Source of the DNA: CAYTID01 sp964437735
GTDB lineage: Bacteria; Bacteroidota; Ignavibacteria; UBA10030; BY39
Direction of reading: 5' to 3'
Length of the DNA stretch: 23,925 bases
Assembly (NCBI GenBank): GCA_964437735.1
Contig: CAYTID010000029.1
Location: forward strand, 1 to 23,925
How positions within the stretch are numbered: the first letter of the stretch is position 1; every line of letters starts with the position of its first letter. Below are positions 15,501 through 23,101 of the stretch, piece by piece. Below the pieces are notes generated by a model. That model did not search any database. It was not told where the DNA came from and worked only from the letters and a program-made list of their open reading frames with translations. The translations under genes and the position numbers were made by a program.

Positions 15501-16834
15501 CCAAGTCGGTGAAGTGTAGGGGCGCGGTTTAATAAAACCGGGTGTCCTCCGATGATATTTTCTAAAACTTCCCAAACTTCAGGTCCTTTTTTATCCACCA
15601 TTTTTTTGGCGCTTTTAACTGTTTTTACCAATCCGCGCTCAATCAGTTTTCTGATTATGAACGGCTTAAACAATTCGGCTGCCATGTCTTTAGGTAGTCC
15701 GCATTCATGCAGCTTTAATTCCGGACCGACGACAATAACCGATCGCCCTGAATAATCAACTCTCTTTCCGAGAAGATTTTGTCTGAATCTTCCTTGTTTG
15801 CCTTTCAACATATCGGCTAAAGATTTTAATGCACGATTATTATCAGAACGTACAGCGTTTGACCTTCTCGAATTATCGAAAAGAGAATCAACAGCCTCCT
15901 GAAGCATTCTTTTTTCATTCCTTAGAATAACATCGGGCGCTTTGATATCCATCAACCTTTTCAGGCGGTTATTACGAATAATAACACGACGATATAAATC
16001 ATTCAGATCTGAAGTTGCAAACCTTCCCCCCTCAAGAGGAACCAAAGGTCTTAATTCAGGTGGAATTACCGGAATCACTTCGAGAATCATCCATTCAGGT
16101 TTGTTTTTGATTGCTCTGTTCCGTTCACGAAATGCATCCAATACTCGGAGACGTTTTAGCATCTCAAGTTTTTTCTGTGGAGATGTTTCTTCTTTCAGAT
16201 CGACTCGAAGCGTTGCAGCTTCGCTTTCCGGATCGATCCTTTTTAATAATTTCTTTATAGCCGGAGCTCCGATATCTGCAATGAATTTTCTTTCATCTGA
16301 ATCGTCAAGGTCCTGATTTTTTTCCGGGAGTGAAGCTAAAATTTCATAATATTGTTCTTCAGATATTAATTCAAGCGGCGGTAAACCAGTTGGACCAGGT
16401 TGAATTACCACATACGATTCATAATAGATGATCTTTTCTAAATTCCTCACTCCGATACCGAGAACGTATCCGATTTTTGAAGGAGCCGACCTGACGTACC
16501 AAATGTGCCCTACAGGAACGGCGAGATGTATATGTCCCATCCGTTCACGGCGTACGCTCTTTTGTGTAACCTCGACACCACAACGGTCGCAAACTATTCC
16601 TTTATAACGAATGCGTTTATATTTCCCACAGTGACATTCCCAATCTTTTACGGGTCCAAAGATTTTTTCACAGAATAAACCATCTTTTTCAGGTCGAAAC
16701 GATCTATAATTGATAGTCTCCGGCTTTGTAACCTCACCATTTGAGCGAGACTGTATTAGATCGGAAGAAGCCAAACTAATTGTAATTTTTGAAAAACTTT
16801 TTGTTGCTATATTAACAGGTTGTGAATATGGCAT
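12533..16834 (-). CDS. rpoC: DNA-directed RNA polymerase subunit beta'
   Basis: The 1433-residue protein is the beta' subunit, holding the catalytic magnesium. The motif NADFDGDQ is at residues 470-477, its three aspartates coordinating the metal. The N-terminal zinc ribbon has C67, C69, C82 and C85. The second zinc site has C807, C881, C888 and C891, with the same spacing as in E. coli. The C-terminal region keeps the SFISAASFQETTKVL and GLKENVIVGHLVPAGTG blocks and ends in a Lys/Glu-rich tail. ATG start with GGAG at about eight bases. It follows rpoB by 47 bases with no terminator between, so the two are cotranscribed. The stop codon is TAG, two bases before the -35 box of the next operon. 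Confidence 0.99.
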   Translation of the reverse strand: MPYSQPVNIATKSFSKITISLASSDLIQSRSNGEVTKPETINYRSFRPEKDGLFCEKIFGPVKDWECHCGKYKRIRYKGIVCDRCGVEVTQKSVRRERMGHIHLAVPVGHIWYVRSAPSKIGYVLGIGVRNLEKIIYYESYVVIQPGPTGLPPLELISEEQYYEILASLPEKNQDLDDSDERKFIADIGAPAIKKLLKRIDPESEAATLRVDLKEETSPQKKLEMLKRLRVLDAFRERNRAIKNKPEWMILEVIPVIPPELRPLVPLEGGRFATSDLNDLYRRVIIRNNRLKRLMDIKAPDVILRNEKRMLQEAVDSLFDNSRRSNAVRSDNNRALKSLADMLKGKQGRFRQNLLGKRVDYSGRSVIVVGPELKLHECGLPKDMAAELFKPFIIRKLIERGLVKTVKSAKKMVDKKGPEVWEVLENIIGGHPVLLNRAPTLHRLGIQAFQPVLVEGKAIRIHPMVCTAFNADFDGDQMAVHVPLSYHSILEARILMLSSHNILSPASGSPIVHPTQDQVLGCYYLTKSMSGDLGDGKIFSSPQEVIIAYNSDKVGLHAKIKVRINKKLIETTTGRVIFNAIVPEEMGFVNELLNKNRLVQLVGTIYRKCGNLKTAEFLDQLKELGFRYATKGGLSVSVGDVVIPKEKEEIVNKAFRDVDNVQNQYYNGFITPGERYNKVIDIWTRTTNRVAERLFENLQHSSQGFNSMFMMVDSGARGSRDQIRQLAGMRGLMAKPQRSMSGLAGELIENPIIANFREGLSVLEYFISTHGARKGLADTALKTADAGYLTRRLVDVAQDGIITELDCGTILGVATSALKEGEDVKEPLSERILGRVTVHDVLDPISGDLIVGSGQEITEEIAHKISETSIETVDIRSVLTCESLRGICAMCYGRNLTTGKLVSTGEAVGTIAAQSIGEPGTQLTLRTFHTGGTASLIATQSQITSKFDGIVKYEQVKSIRLQDETEKQIVTGRSGLVMVFDNENRLLAKYDVPYGANLLVSEGKYIKKNDIIYEWDPYNAVIISEHSGRVEFTGLKENITYRQEPDEQTGHIQTVVIESRDKTLIPGILIKSDKDEKIATYNLPTNCHIVVDENEKIVAGTVLVKIPRAIGKTRDITGGLPRVTELFESRSPVNPALVSEIDGIVHFGQQKRGSREIIIRSLDNKDERIYLVPLGKHILTQENDFVRAGDRLTDGAIDPHDILRIKGVGKVQEYLVNEIQEVYRMQGVKINDKHIEIIVRQMMQKVRILDSGDTRFLEGDIFDKLAVNQENATLKDQVYVESKGDGKVKNGQILPKKKAREMNSELKKKEKKVIEFRDAEPSTYEPVLLGITQASLSTDSFISAASFQETTKVLTDAAIQAKEDYLLGLKENVIVGHLVPAGTGLKKLQNILVSPLEPFKIEETVKITEEIEIDEVEKEQKPKKRTKKAIKSK

Positions 16835-16881
16835 ATTTATATCTCCAAATACTTTTTTCTAAATTTTAATAAATAAATTCA

Positions 16882-19800
16882 TTACTCAATTTTAATGTCC
16901 AGACCCAGACCCATCAATTCGCGCACGAGGACGTTAAATGATTCAGGAATACTTGATTCCGGTAAATTTTCTCCTTTGACGATTGCTTCATAAACTTTTG
17001 CGCGGCCCGGAACGTCGTCGCTTTTAACAGTAAGTATTTCTTGTAAAATGTTAGCAGCGCCGTAAGCTTCAAGCGCCCAAACTTCCATTTCGCCAAATCT
17101 CTGACCACCAAATTGAGCCTTACCGCCTAATGGTTGCTGTGTAATCAATGAGTATGGACCAATTGAACGGGCATGTATTTTATCGTCAACAAGATGTGAT
17201 AATTTCATCATATACAAGTGCCCAATTGATACTTTTTGGTCATAAGGTTCGCCTGTCATTCCATCAATTAATACGGATTTAGAGTTATCATCTAACTGAG
17301 CTTCGGTCAATTCTTTTTGAACTTGCTCCCAGCTAGCTCCATCAAAAATTGGCGTTGAATATTTCTTTCCAAGCTTAAATCCTGCCCAGCCTAAAGCTGT
17401 TTCGAATAATTGTCCGAGGTTCATACGTGACGGTACACCTAACGGATTAAGTACGATATCGATAGGCGTTCCATCAGGAAGAAATGGCATATCCTGAATG
17501 GGTACAACTTTTGATACTACACCTTTATTTCCATGTCGTCCGGCCATTTTATCACCAACCGATAACTTCCTCTTTTTAGCAACGTAAACTTTAGCAAGTT
17601 GCACAATACCGGGGGGAAGTTCGTCACCGGCAACAAGTTTATTCTTGTCGTGCTTATAGGTTTCTTTTATTTCGATGATTCTATCGAAATATGCTTCAAA
17701 TATCTTTGTTTTATTAATATTTTCTTTGTGATTTTCTACCCAGTCTTGCTGAAAATCGAGTTTTTCAAGATCCTCGACACCCAGGAATACACTTTCTTTT
17801 AATGCAGTGCCACTTCGTATAACGATGTTTCCTTCGATGTCACGAACTCCGATACTCTTTTCATTTTCCAGTAATAATCCGAGTTTACGAGCTAATGAAG
17901 CGTAAGTATTTTTTAACGCTTTCTCATAATTTTGATCCAGCAATTCAGACCGTTTCTTATCAATTTTTTTAGTTTCTGAATCTTTTCGTTTACGACTGAA
18001 TAACTTTGTGGCGATCACAATACCTTTCATACCCGGAGGCGCTTTCAATGATGCATCTTTCACATCACCGGCTTTTTCACCGAAAATCGCTTTTAAAAGT
18101 TTTTCTTCAGGTGTCGGATCAGCTTCCCCTTTCGGAGTAATTTTTCCGACCAATATATCACCCTCACCTACTAACGCACCTACACGAATAACGCCATTTT
18201 CGTCCAAATCTTTTACGGCTTCCTCGCTCACGTTGGGAATTTCTCGTGTTAGTTCTTCTTCACCCCGTTTTGTATCGCGAACTTGCAATGAAAATTCTTC
18301 GATGTGAAGAGATGTATAAACATCTTCAGCCACAAGTTTTTCACTCACAATAATCGCGTCTTCAAAGTTATAACCTCTCCAAGGCATAAAAGCGACTAAA
18401 ACATTTCTGCCTAGTGCGAGTTCACCGTTCTGTGTTGAAGAACCATCCGCAAGTGCATCCCCTTTTTTAAATTTTTGACCAACTTCTACAATCGGTCGTT
18501 GATTGATACAAGTGTCCTGGTTTGTGCGAAAGAACTTTGTCAATTGGTATTCTTTATTAATCTTATCTTCAAAGCTTGTTATTGCTTCAATACTACTTTC
18601 ATCAATATCGTATTTAACTCTTATCATGTTTGAATCAACATATTCCACACTGCCGGAACGTTCTGCAGTTAGCATGGTGCGGGAATCCAAAGCAACTTTT
18701 TTCTCAAACCCTGTGCCCACTATCGGAGCTTCAGGACGCAGTAATGGAACTGCTTGTCGTTGCATGTTCGATCCCATAAGAGCTCTGTTTGCATCGTCAT
18801 GTTCAAGAAACGGAATAAGAGCGGCAGCGGCACTGACTATCTGCGTTGGTGCAACATCCATGTAGTGCACCTCTTCAGGCTTTACGATTGGATAGTCGCT
18901 CTCTTTTCTTGCTTTAATTTTATCTGAAACAAAGTTACCTCTTTCATCAACTTTAGCATTTGCCTGGGCAATTGTGAAAATATCTTCTTTCTCTGCTGTC
19001 AGATATTCAATATCTTCGGATACTTTACCGGCTTTCACTTTTCGGTATGGAGTTTCGATAAAACCGAATTCGTTTATACACGCATAAATACATAAAGAAG
19101 ATATCAATCCGATATTCGGTCCCTCAGGTGTTTCGATAGGACATAAACGTCCATAATGTGTGTAGTGAACGTCACGCACTTCAAATCCGGCACGTTCCCG
19201 GGTTAAGCCGCCTGGTCCGAGTGCCGACATCCGGCGCTTATGTGTAATTTCTGCCAATGGATTTGTTTGATCCATGAATTGAGACAATTGGTTCGTACCG
19301 AAGAATGAATTGATTACGCTTGTAATTGTTCTTGCATTGATCAGGTCTTGAGGGGTAAGTTTTTCGTTATCGCGGAGATTCATTCTTTCACGAATCGTAC
19401 GGGTCATTCTTACCATACCGATATTAAATTGTTGAGCAATTTGCTCACCTACGGTTCGGATTCTTCTGTTTCCGAGATGATCGATATCGTCAACATTTTT
19501 TTTGCCTTGCTGCAGGTCAATTAAATAATTGATGATCGAAATTATATCTTCTCGAGTTAGCGTTGTTGTTGTTACAGGAATTTTCAAATTTAATTTCGAA
19601 TTCATCCTATATCTGCCCACGTCACCGAGATCATATCTTTTTTCGTTGAAGAATAATCTATCAATTAAATTTTTCGCTGTATCGGAATCAGGAGCTTCTC
19701 CGGATCTTAGTTGCCGATAGATAGCATCAAGAGCATCCTGCTCTGTACGGGCTGCATCTTTTTGGATAGTGTTTGCGATTATCGATCGTTCGCTTACACC

Positions 19801-20667
19801 TTCCGTTATCAACACATTAAGTTTTTTAATTTCGTGTTTTTTAATTTTCTTAATAAGCTCTTCTGAAAGTTCGGAGTCTTTATTAATGTATATCTCACCG
19901 GTTTTTTTATCGACGACATCACTGCAAATTTTTCGTCCGATATAATTTTTTAAGTTTGCGTCTTTTACGTCTACTTCTTCGATAAGATTGAAAAGGTTCA
20001 ATATTTCATCATCCGAGGAATAACCGAGAGCCCGAAGGAGAGTTGTGACAGGAAACTTTTTCTTCCTGTCGATATACACGTACATCACATTGCTTATATC
20101 GGTCGTAAATTCGATCCATGAACCGCGAAATGGAATTATTCTGGCTGAAAAGATCGGAGTTCCGTTCGGATGCATCGATTCGCTAAAAAACACGCCGGGT
20201 GAACGATGGAGCTGACTGACCACTACTCTTTCAGCGCCATTGATAATAAAAGTTCCCCTATGCGTCATTGCGGGGAGATTACCAAGATAGACATCCTGTT
20301 CAATCGTATCTACGTACGATTTACCATCTTCACTTTTCTTTGATAATTTTAGATTAGCCTTCAACGGAAACGCGTATGACAGACCACGTTCCTGACATTC
20401 GCGCACAGAATACTTTGGTTTCTCAATAGAATATTGGACAAATTCTAAAAGAAAATTTTCGCGGGTATCCTGAATCGGAAAATTCGTAAGAAACACTTGC
20501 TGCAAACCTTTGACTTTCCGCTTACTTGGCTGTAATTCCATCTGCAAAAAACTTTTCCACGATTCCATTTGAACATTCAGAAGATCCGGCTTTTCAATTA
20601 TTTCGGGAATTTTAGAAAATGAAATACGATGATTTGAATTGTTGTTATTGTTCTTCACAATAGCCAC
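16882..20667 (-). CDS. rpoB: DNA-directed RNA polymerase subunit beta
   Basis: The 1261-residue protein is the beta subunit, which forms one pincer of RNA polymerase and part of the active site. The rifampicin pocket runs from FFGTNQLSQFMDQ (455-467) through H476 and S481, matching E. coli D516, H526 and S531 with the unmutated residues, so a rifampicin-sensitive enzyme is predicted. KMAGRHGNKGVVS lies near the active site. The C-terminus shows the conserved GGKAQFGGQRFGEMEVWALEAYGA stretch over about residues 1184-1207. The N-terminal half resembles Bacteroidetes/Chlorobi RpoB. An Asn-rich run (N6-N10) follows the start. The listed GTG has AAGGT at five bases; a second GTG at 20656-20658 has AAGGAG at eight bases and may be the true start, three residues shorter. 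Confidence 0.98.
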   Translation of the reverse strand: MAIVKNNNNNSNHRISFSKIPEIIEKPDLLNVQMESWKSFLQMELQPSKRKVKGLQQVFLTNFPIQDTRENFLLEFVQYSIEKPKYSVRECQERGLSYAFPLKANLKLSKKSEDGKSYVDTIEQDVYLGNLPAMTHRGTFIINGAERVVVSQLHRSPGVFFSESMHPNGTPIFSARIIPFRGSWIEFTTDISNVMYVYIDRKKKFPVTTLLRALGYSSDDEILNLFNLIEEVDVKDANLKNYIGRKICSDVVDKKTGEIYINKDSELSEELIKKIKKHEIKKLNVLITEGVSERSIIANTIQKDAARTEQDALDAIYRQLRSGEAPDSDTAKNLIDRLFFNEKRYDLGDVGRYRMNSKLNLKIPVTTTTLTREDIISIINYLIDLQQGKKNVDDIDHLGNRRIRTVGEQIAQQFNIGMVRMTRTIRERMNLRDNEKLTPQDLINARTITSVINSFFGTNQLSQFMDQTNPLAEITHKRRMSALGPGGLTRERAGFEVRDVHYTHYGRLCPIETPEGPNIGLISSLCIYACINEFGFIETPYRKVKAGKVSEDIEYLTAEKEDIFTIAQANAKVDERGNFVSDKIKARKESDYPIVKPEEVHYMDVAPTQIVSAAAALIPFLEHDDANRALMGSNMQRQAVPLLRPEAPIVGTGFEKKVALDSRTMLTAERSGSVEYVDSNMIRVKYDIDESSIEAITSFEDKINKEYQLTKFFRTNQDTCINQRPIVEVGQKFKKGDALADGSSTQNGELALGRNVLVAFMPWRGYNFEDAIIVSEKLVAEDVYTSLHIEEFSLQVRDTKRGEEELTREIPNVSEEAVKDLDENGVIRVGALVGEGDILVGKITPKGEADPTPEEKLLKAIFGEKAGDVKDASLKAPPGMKGIVIATKLFSRKRKDSETKKIDKKRSELLDQNYEKALKNTYASLARKLGLLLENEKSIGVRDIEGNIVIRSGTALKESVFLGVEDLEKLDFQQDWVENHKENINKTKIFEAYFDRIIEIKETYKHDKNKLVAGDELPPGIVQLAKVYVAKKRKLSVGDKMAGRHGNKGVVSKVVPIQDMPFLPDGTPIDIVLNPLGVPSRMNLGQLFETALGWAGFKLGKKYSTPIFDGASWEQVQKELTEAQLDDNSKSVLIDGMTGEPYDQKVSIGHLYMMKLSHLVDDKIHARSIGPYSLITQQPLGGKAQFGGQRFGEMEVWALEAYGAANILQEILTVKSDDVPGRAKVYEAIVKGENLPESSIPESFNVLVRELMGLGLDIKIE

Positions 20668-20745
20668 TCCTTACCTTTATTTAAAAATCACTGCCTTAAA
20701 ACAAGACAAAAAAAATATTACGATAAAAAAAATACGAAAACATCA

Positions 20746-20791
20746 AGCCGATAATTCCAAAATCATGTATGATTATTGAAATTTATCGGCT
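20746..20791 (-). promoter_or_regulatory. Long hairpin in the rplL-rpoB spacer (possible attenuator or RNase III site)
   Basis: The 159-base rplL-rpoB spacer, the longest in the window, contains a nested hairpin. The outer arms are AGCCGATAA (complement of 20783-20791) and TTATCGGCT (20746-20754), nine perfect pairs. Past a one-base bulge, TTTC can pair with GGAA, and at the tip AATCA-TACA-TGATT forms a further stem (20761-20774). Two runs of eight T follow downstream on the RNA strand (20725-20732 and 20708-20715), but neither abuts the stem, so it is not a textbook intrinsic terminator. In E. coli the same spacer holds a partial attenuator and an RNase III cleavage site that set the ratio of ribosomal protein to polymerase synthesis. 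An equivalent role here is inferred. Confidence 0.6.
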
Positions 20792-20826
20792 ATGTGTGTT
20801 GAATTGAAAATCAATTGTAGAAAATA

Positions 20827-21204
20827 TTATTTTAATTCTACAGTTGCTCCGGCATCTTCGAGTTCTTTCTTTAATTTTTCTGCTTCGTCTTTATTCGCAC
20901 CTTCTTTTATTGGTTTGGGTGCGCTATCAACCAAATCTTTAGCTTCTTTCAAACCAAGTCCTGTTGCTGCGCGAACTACTTTGATTACGTTAATTTTTTG
21001 TGCACCTGCACTGATCAGAACAACATCAAATTCGGTTTTTTCTTCTACTGCCGCCGCTGCGCCTGCTCCGGGCATTGGTCCGGCCATCATCATCGGGGCT
21101 GCTGCTGTTACACCAAATTTTTCTTCTAAAGCTTTTTTTAATTCAGCTGCTTCAAGCAGTGTAAGCTTTTCTATTTTTTCGACTAATTCCTGTACTACTG
21201 ACAT
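20827..21204 (-). CDS. rplL: 50S ribosomal protein L7/L12
   Basis: The 125-residue acidic protein is L7/L12, the multi-copy stalk protein whose C-terminal domain contacts EF-Tu, EF-G and IF2. The N-terminal dimerisation helices (about 1-32) precede a flexible hinge rich in Ala, Gly, Pro and Met (about 33-52). The C-terminal domain begins at EKTEFDVVL and contains the factor-binding helix KVVRAATGLGLKEAKDLVD (about 75-93). The ATG has one of the strongest ribosome binding sites in the window (AAGGAG, about eight bases upstream). This fits the several copies of this protein needed per ribosome. Confidence 0.98.
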   Translation of the reverse strand: MSVVQELVEKIEKLTLLEAAELKKALEEKFGVTAAAPMMMAGPMPGAGAAAAVEEKTEFDVVLISAGAQKINVIKVVRAATGLGLKEAKDLVDSAPKPIKEGANKDEAEKLKKELEDAGATVELK

Positions 21205-21243
21205 TTTTTTATCTCCTTAATATTTTTATTAATTCCTTTTTAA

Positions 21244-21765
21244 TTATGCTGATTTCTTTTTTTCGATTGCATCGATCACATTTACCAAATCACGCATTAC
21301 TGCGTTAATAGTACCGACAACTCCGCTAATAGGAGCTTGAATACTTCCAAGCATCGAAGCTATCAATTCCGGTCTTGATGGAATATTTGCAATAACATCC
21401 AATTCTTTCCCTGGAAATACCACTTTTTCAACGATGAATGCTTTTACTTTAATTATTTCATTCTTCTCGTTGAATTTCTTGATTATTTTTGCAGGAACAA
21501 CAGGATCATCATAACCGAATGCAATTGAAGTCGGACCAACAAGTCGATCATAGACGTCGTCGTACCCGGAAACGGATTCAAGTGCTTTTTTTATCAATGT
21601 ATTTTTTACGACTTTGTAATCAATTTTTGCCTTCTTAAATTCACGGCGTAAATTATTTACTTGTTCAACGGTAATCCCGCTGAAGTCAGCAAAATACATT
21701 GCTTTTGCACGTGCAACCTTTTCTTTTAAATCATCAATTATTTTTTCTTTTTCCTGACGTAACAT
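21244..21765 (-). CDS. rplJ: 50S ribosomal protein L10
   Basis: The 173-residue protein is L10, which anchors two or more L7/L12 dimers to the 23S rRNA and so forms the ribosomal stalk that recruits translation GTPases. The N-terminal RNA-binding domain is recognisable by the FADFSGITVEQVNNLR stretch (about 26-41) and the VVKNTLIKKAL stretch (about 57-67). The C-terminal helix that holds L7/L12 dimers occupies roughly the last 35 residues. The length fits the family. The ATG start is preceded by AAGGAT at seven bases. It lies 39 bases before rplL, so the stalk proteins are made from one transcript under the upstream leader. Confidence 0.98.
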   Translation of the reverse strand: MLRQEKEKIIDDLKEKVARAKAMYFADFSGITVEQVNNLRREFKKAKIDYKVVKNTLIKKALESVSGYDDVYDRLVGPTSIAFGYDDPVVPAKIIKKFNEKNEIIKVKAFIVEKVVFPGKELDVIANIPSRPELIASMLGSIQAPISGVVGTINAVMRDLVNVIDAIEKKKSA

Positions 21766-21787
21766 ACACTATCCTTGTTTTTTTCTG

Positions 21788-21835
21788 TCATTTGTTGAGA
21801 AGCCCAAAATAAATATTAATTTTGGCAACAAATAA
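21788..21835 (-). promoter_or_regulatory. Putative L10 leader hairpin upstream of rplJ
   Basis: The 115-base rplA-rplJ spacer folds into one long irregular hairpin. The outer arms are TTATTTGTTG (complement of 21826-21835) and CAACAAATGA (21788-21797), ten pairs with one G-U. The inner arms are CCAAAAT (21819-21825) and ATTTTGG (21804-21810) around an eight-base loop. The two helices are contiguous on the 5' side, but a six-base bulge GCTTCT (21798-21803) interrupts the 3' side. An asymmetric, kinked helix just upstream of rplJ is what is known for the L10-(L12)4 autoregulatory site. The rplJ ribosome binding site AAGGAT lies 11-16 bases past the hairpin. The fold is seen; L10 binding is inferred. 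Confidence 0.6.
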
Positions 21836-21880
21836 ATTTGATAGTTATAAATATATATAGAGCGCGTAATTTCTATTAAA

Positions 21881-22582
21881 TTAATTTTTTGTGGCTGTTA
21901 AAAAGTTTTTATCAATAATAACACCCGGACCCATCGTGCTTGATAAGGCGATACTTTTTATATATTGCCCTTTTGCCGTAGCCGGTTTTAACCGAATTAC
22001 GGTTGTAATAAATGCATTAATATTTTCGATTAATTTTTTGTTTTCAAAATTAACTTTACCGACGGATGCGTGAACAATTCCGGCTTTATCCACACGAAAT
22101 TCTATCTTACCGGCTTTCACCTCTTTTACAGCTTTTTCAACTTCATTCGTAACGGTGCCGCTTTTCGGATTGGGCATTAATCCGCGAGGACCAAGAATTT
22201 TTCCTAATTTACCTAACTCTCCCATTGTGTCAGGAGTGGCAATTATTACATCAACGTCTGCCCAACCTTGCTGAATTTTTTGTAAATAATCCTGAAATCC
22301 GGCATGATCAGCGCCTGCAGCTTTGGCTTCTTCGTCGTGAGGTGGTTTTGCGATAACTAACACACGTACATCTTTTCCCGTTCCGTGCGGTAGTGATACA
22401 GTGCCGCGAATTGCTTGATCAGCTTTTTTGGGGTCCACCCCCAACTTCATAGCAATATCAAAAGATTCAACAAATTTGGCTGTTGCAGTATGCTTGACTA
22501 AATTAACAGCTTCTTCTATTGAATAGAATTTGTTCTTATCTACTTTTGTTTGAACAGATTTAAATCTTTTACTGACTTTCAT
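21881..22582 (-). CDS. rplA: 50S ribosomal protein L1
   Basis: The 233-residue protein is L1, the mobile stalk protein that helps release deacylated tRNA from the E site. It is also a translational repressor in several bacteria. The two-domain fold is evident: the KRFKS start, the VSLPHGTGK motif in domain I, domain II with LGKILGPRGLMPNPKSGTVT (about 126-145), and return to domain I ending near LSSTMGPGV. The length is normal for the family. The ATG start has AAGGAT upstream. The gene is separated from rplK by a structured 73-base spacer and from rplJ by 115 bases containing a second RNA hairpin. Confidence 0.98.
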   Translation of the reverse strand: MKVSKRFKSVQTKVDKNKFYSIEEAVNLVKHTATAKFVESFDIAMKLGVDPKKADQAIRGTVSLPHGTGKDVRVLVIAKPPHDEEAKAAGADHAGFQDYLQKIQQGWADVDVIIATPDTMGELGKLGKILGPRGLMPNPKSGTVTNEVEKAVKEVKAGKIEFRVDKAGIVHASVGKVNFENKKLIENINAFITTVIRLKPATAKGQYIKSIALSSTMGPGVIIDKNFLTATKN

Positions 22583-22601
22583 AAAACAGATCCTTAATTT
22601 T

Positions 22602-22650
22602 GTGGTACAATCGTTTCGAGAAACCGGCTATTAGCCAGAAACTCCCACGT
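22602..22650 (-). promoter_or_regulatory. Putative L1 autoregulatory RNA element in the rplK-rplA spacer
   Basis: On the RNA strand the spacer reads ACGTGGGAG near its 5' end and TACCAC near its 3' end, so GTGG (22645-22648) can pair with CCAC (22602-22605). Inside is a small hairpin, CTGGCT-AAT-AGCCGG (22624-22638), flanked by GTTTC and GAAAC, which can also pair with each other. The rplA ribosome binding site AAGGAT follows directly. From memory, a GTGGGAG...ACCAC arrangement between L11 and L1 genes recurs in many bacteria, and L1 is known to repress its own operon by binding an mRNA mimic of its 23S site. The L1 assignment is inference from position and these sequence blocks. Confidence 0.55.
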
Positions 22651-22655
22651 ATTAA

Positions 22656-23078
22656 TTAATTTTCGACAGTAATACCCATACTCCGTGCAGTACCGGCAAC
22701 CATATTCATAGCTGCTTCGACATCGTGTGCATTCAGGTCGGGCATTTTTAATTCGGCAATTTCACGGACTTGCAATTTTGTTACTCTACCGACTTTATTT
22801 CGATTGGGTTCACCGGAACCCTTTTCAATTTTTGCTGCCTTAATTAATAATACAGCTGCCGGTGGAGTTTTTGTGATAAACGTGAAAGATTTATCAGAAA
22901 AGACCGTAATCACAACAGGGATGATAAGTCCGGCTTGATCTTTGGTCTTTGCGTTGAATTGTTTACAAAATTCCATAATATTCACCCCTTTTTGACCTAA
23001 TGCCGGCCCAACGGGTGGAGCCGGATTTGCTTGTCCGGCTGGAATTTGTAATTTTATATAACCTGCAATTTTTTTCAT
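22656..23078 (-). CDS. rplK: 50S ribosomal protein L11
   Basis: The 140-residue protein is full-length L11. It binds the GTPase-associated region of 23S rRNA at the base of the L7/L12 stalk and takes part in factor binding and stringent-response sensing. The N-terminal domain shows the proline-rich segment PAGQANPAPPVGPALGQKGV (about 14-33), where thiostrepton-type antibiotics act in other bacteria. The RNA-binding C-terminal domain ends in a GTARSMGI motif. The ATG start has AAGGAA nine to ten bases upstream. It is followed by a 73-base structured spacer and then rplA, the conserved L11-L1 pair. Confidence 0.98.
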   Translation of the reverse strand: MKKIAGYIKLQIPAGQANPAPPVGPALGQKGVNIMEFCKQFNAKTKDQAGLIIPVVITVFSDKSFTFITKTPPAAVLLIKAAKIEKGSGEPNRNKVGRVTKLQVREIAELKMPDLNAHDVEAAMNMVAGTARSMGITVEN

Positions 23079-23101
23079 TTTAAAATTCCTTACTTAATTA
23101 T

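Noticed and set aside
15942..16316. 124-residue plus-strand open frame inside rpoC
   Set aside because: Antisense to a highly conserved part of beta'; composition is that of a reverse-complement shadow.
16835..16881. Regulatory site between rpoB and rpoC
   Set aside because: Only AT-rich sequence and the rpoC ribosome binding site; no hairpin or promoter seen.
20695..20740. Possible promoter for rpoB downstream of the hairpin (TTGTCT or TTGATG boxes with AT-rich -10)
   Set aside because: TTGTCT pairs only with a three-of-six -10 too close to the start codon, and TTGATG is 20 bases from TAATAT. Too weak to report.
20708..20791. Intrinsic terminator after rplL
   Set aside because: The stem is strong but the T-runs begin 13 or more bases after it instead of directly adjoining, and rpoB must be transcribed; kept as a possible attenuator or processing site only.
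20792..21220. 142-residue open frame on the plus strand opposite rplL
   Set aside because: Ala/Ser/Phe-rich mirror of the biased L7/L12 codons, covers the whole gene, has no ribosome binding site worth noting.
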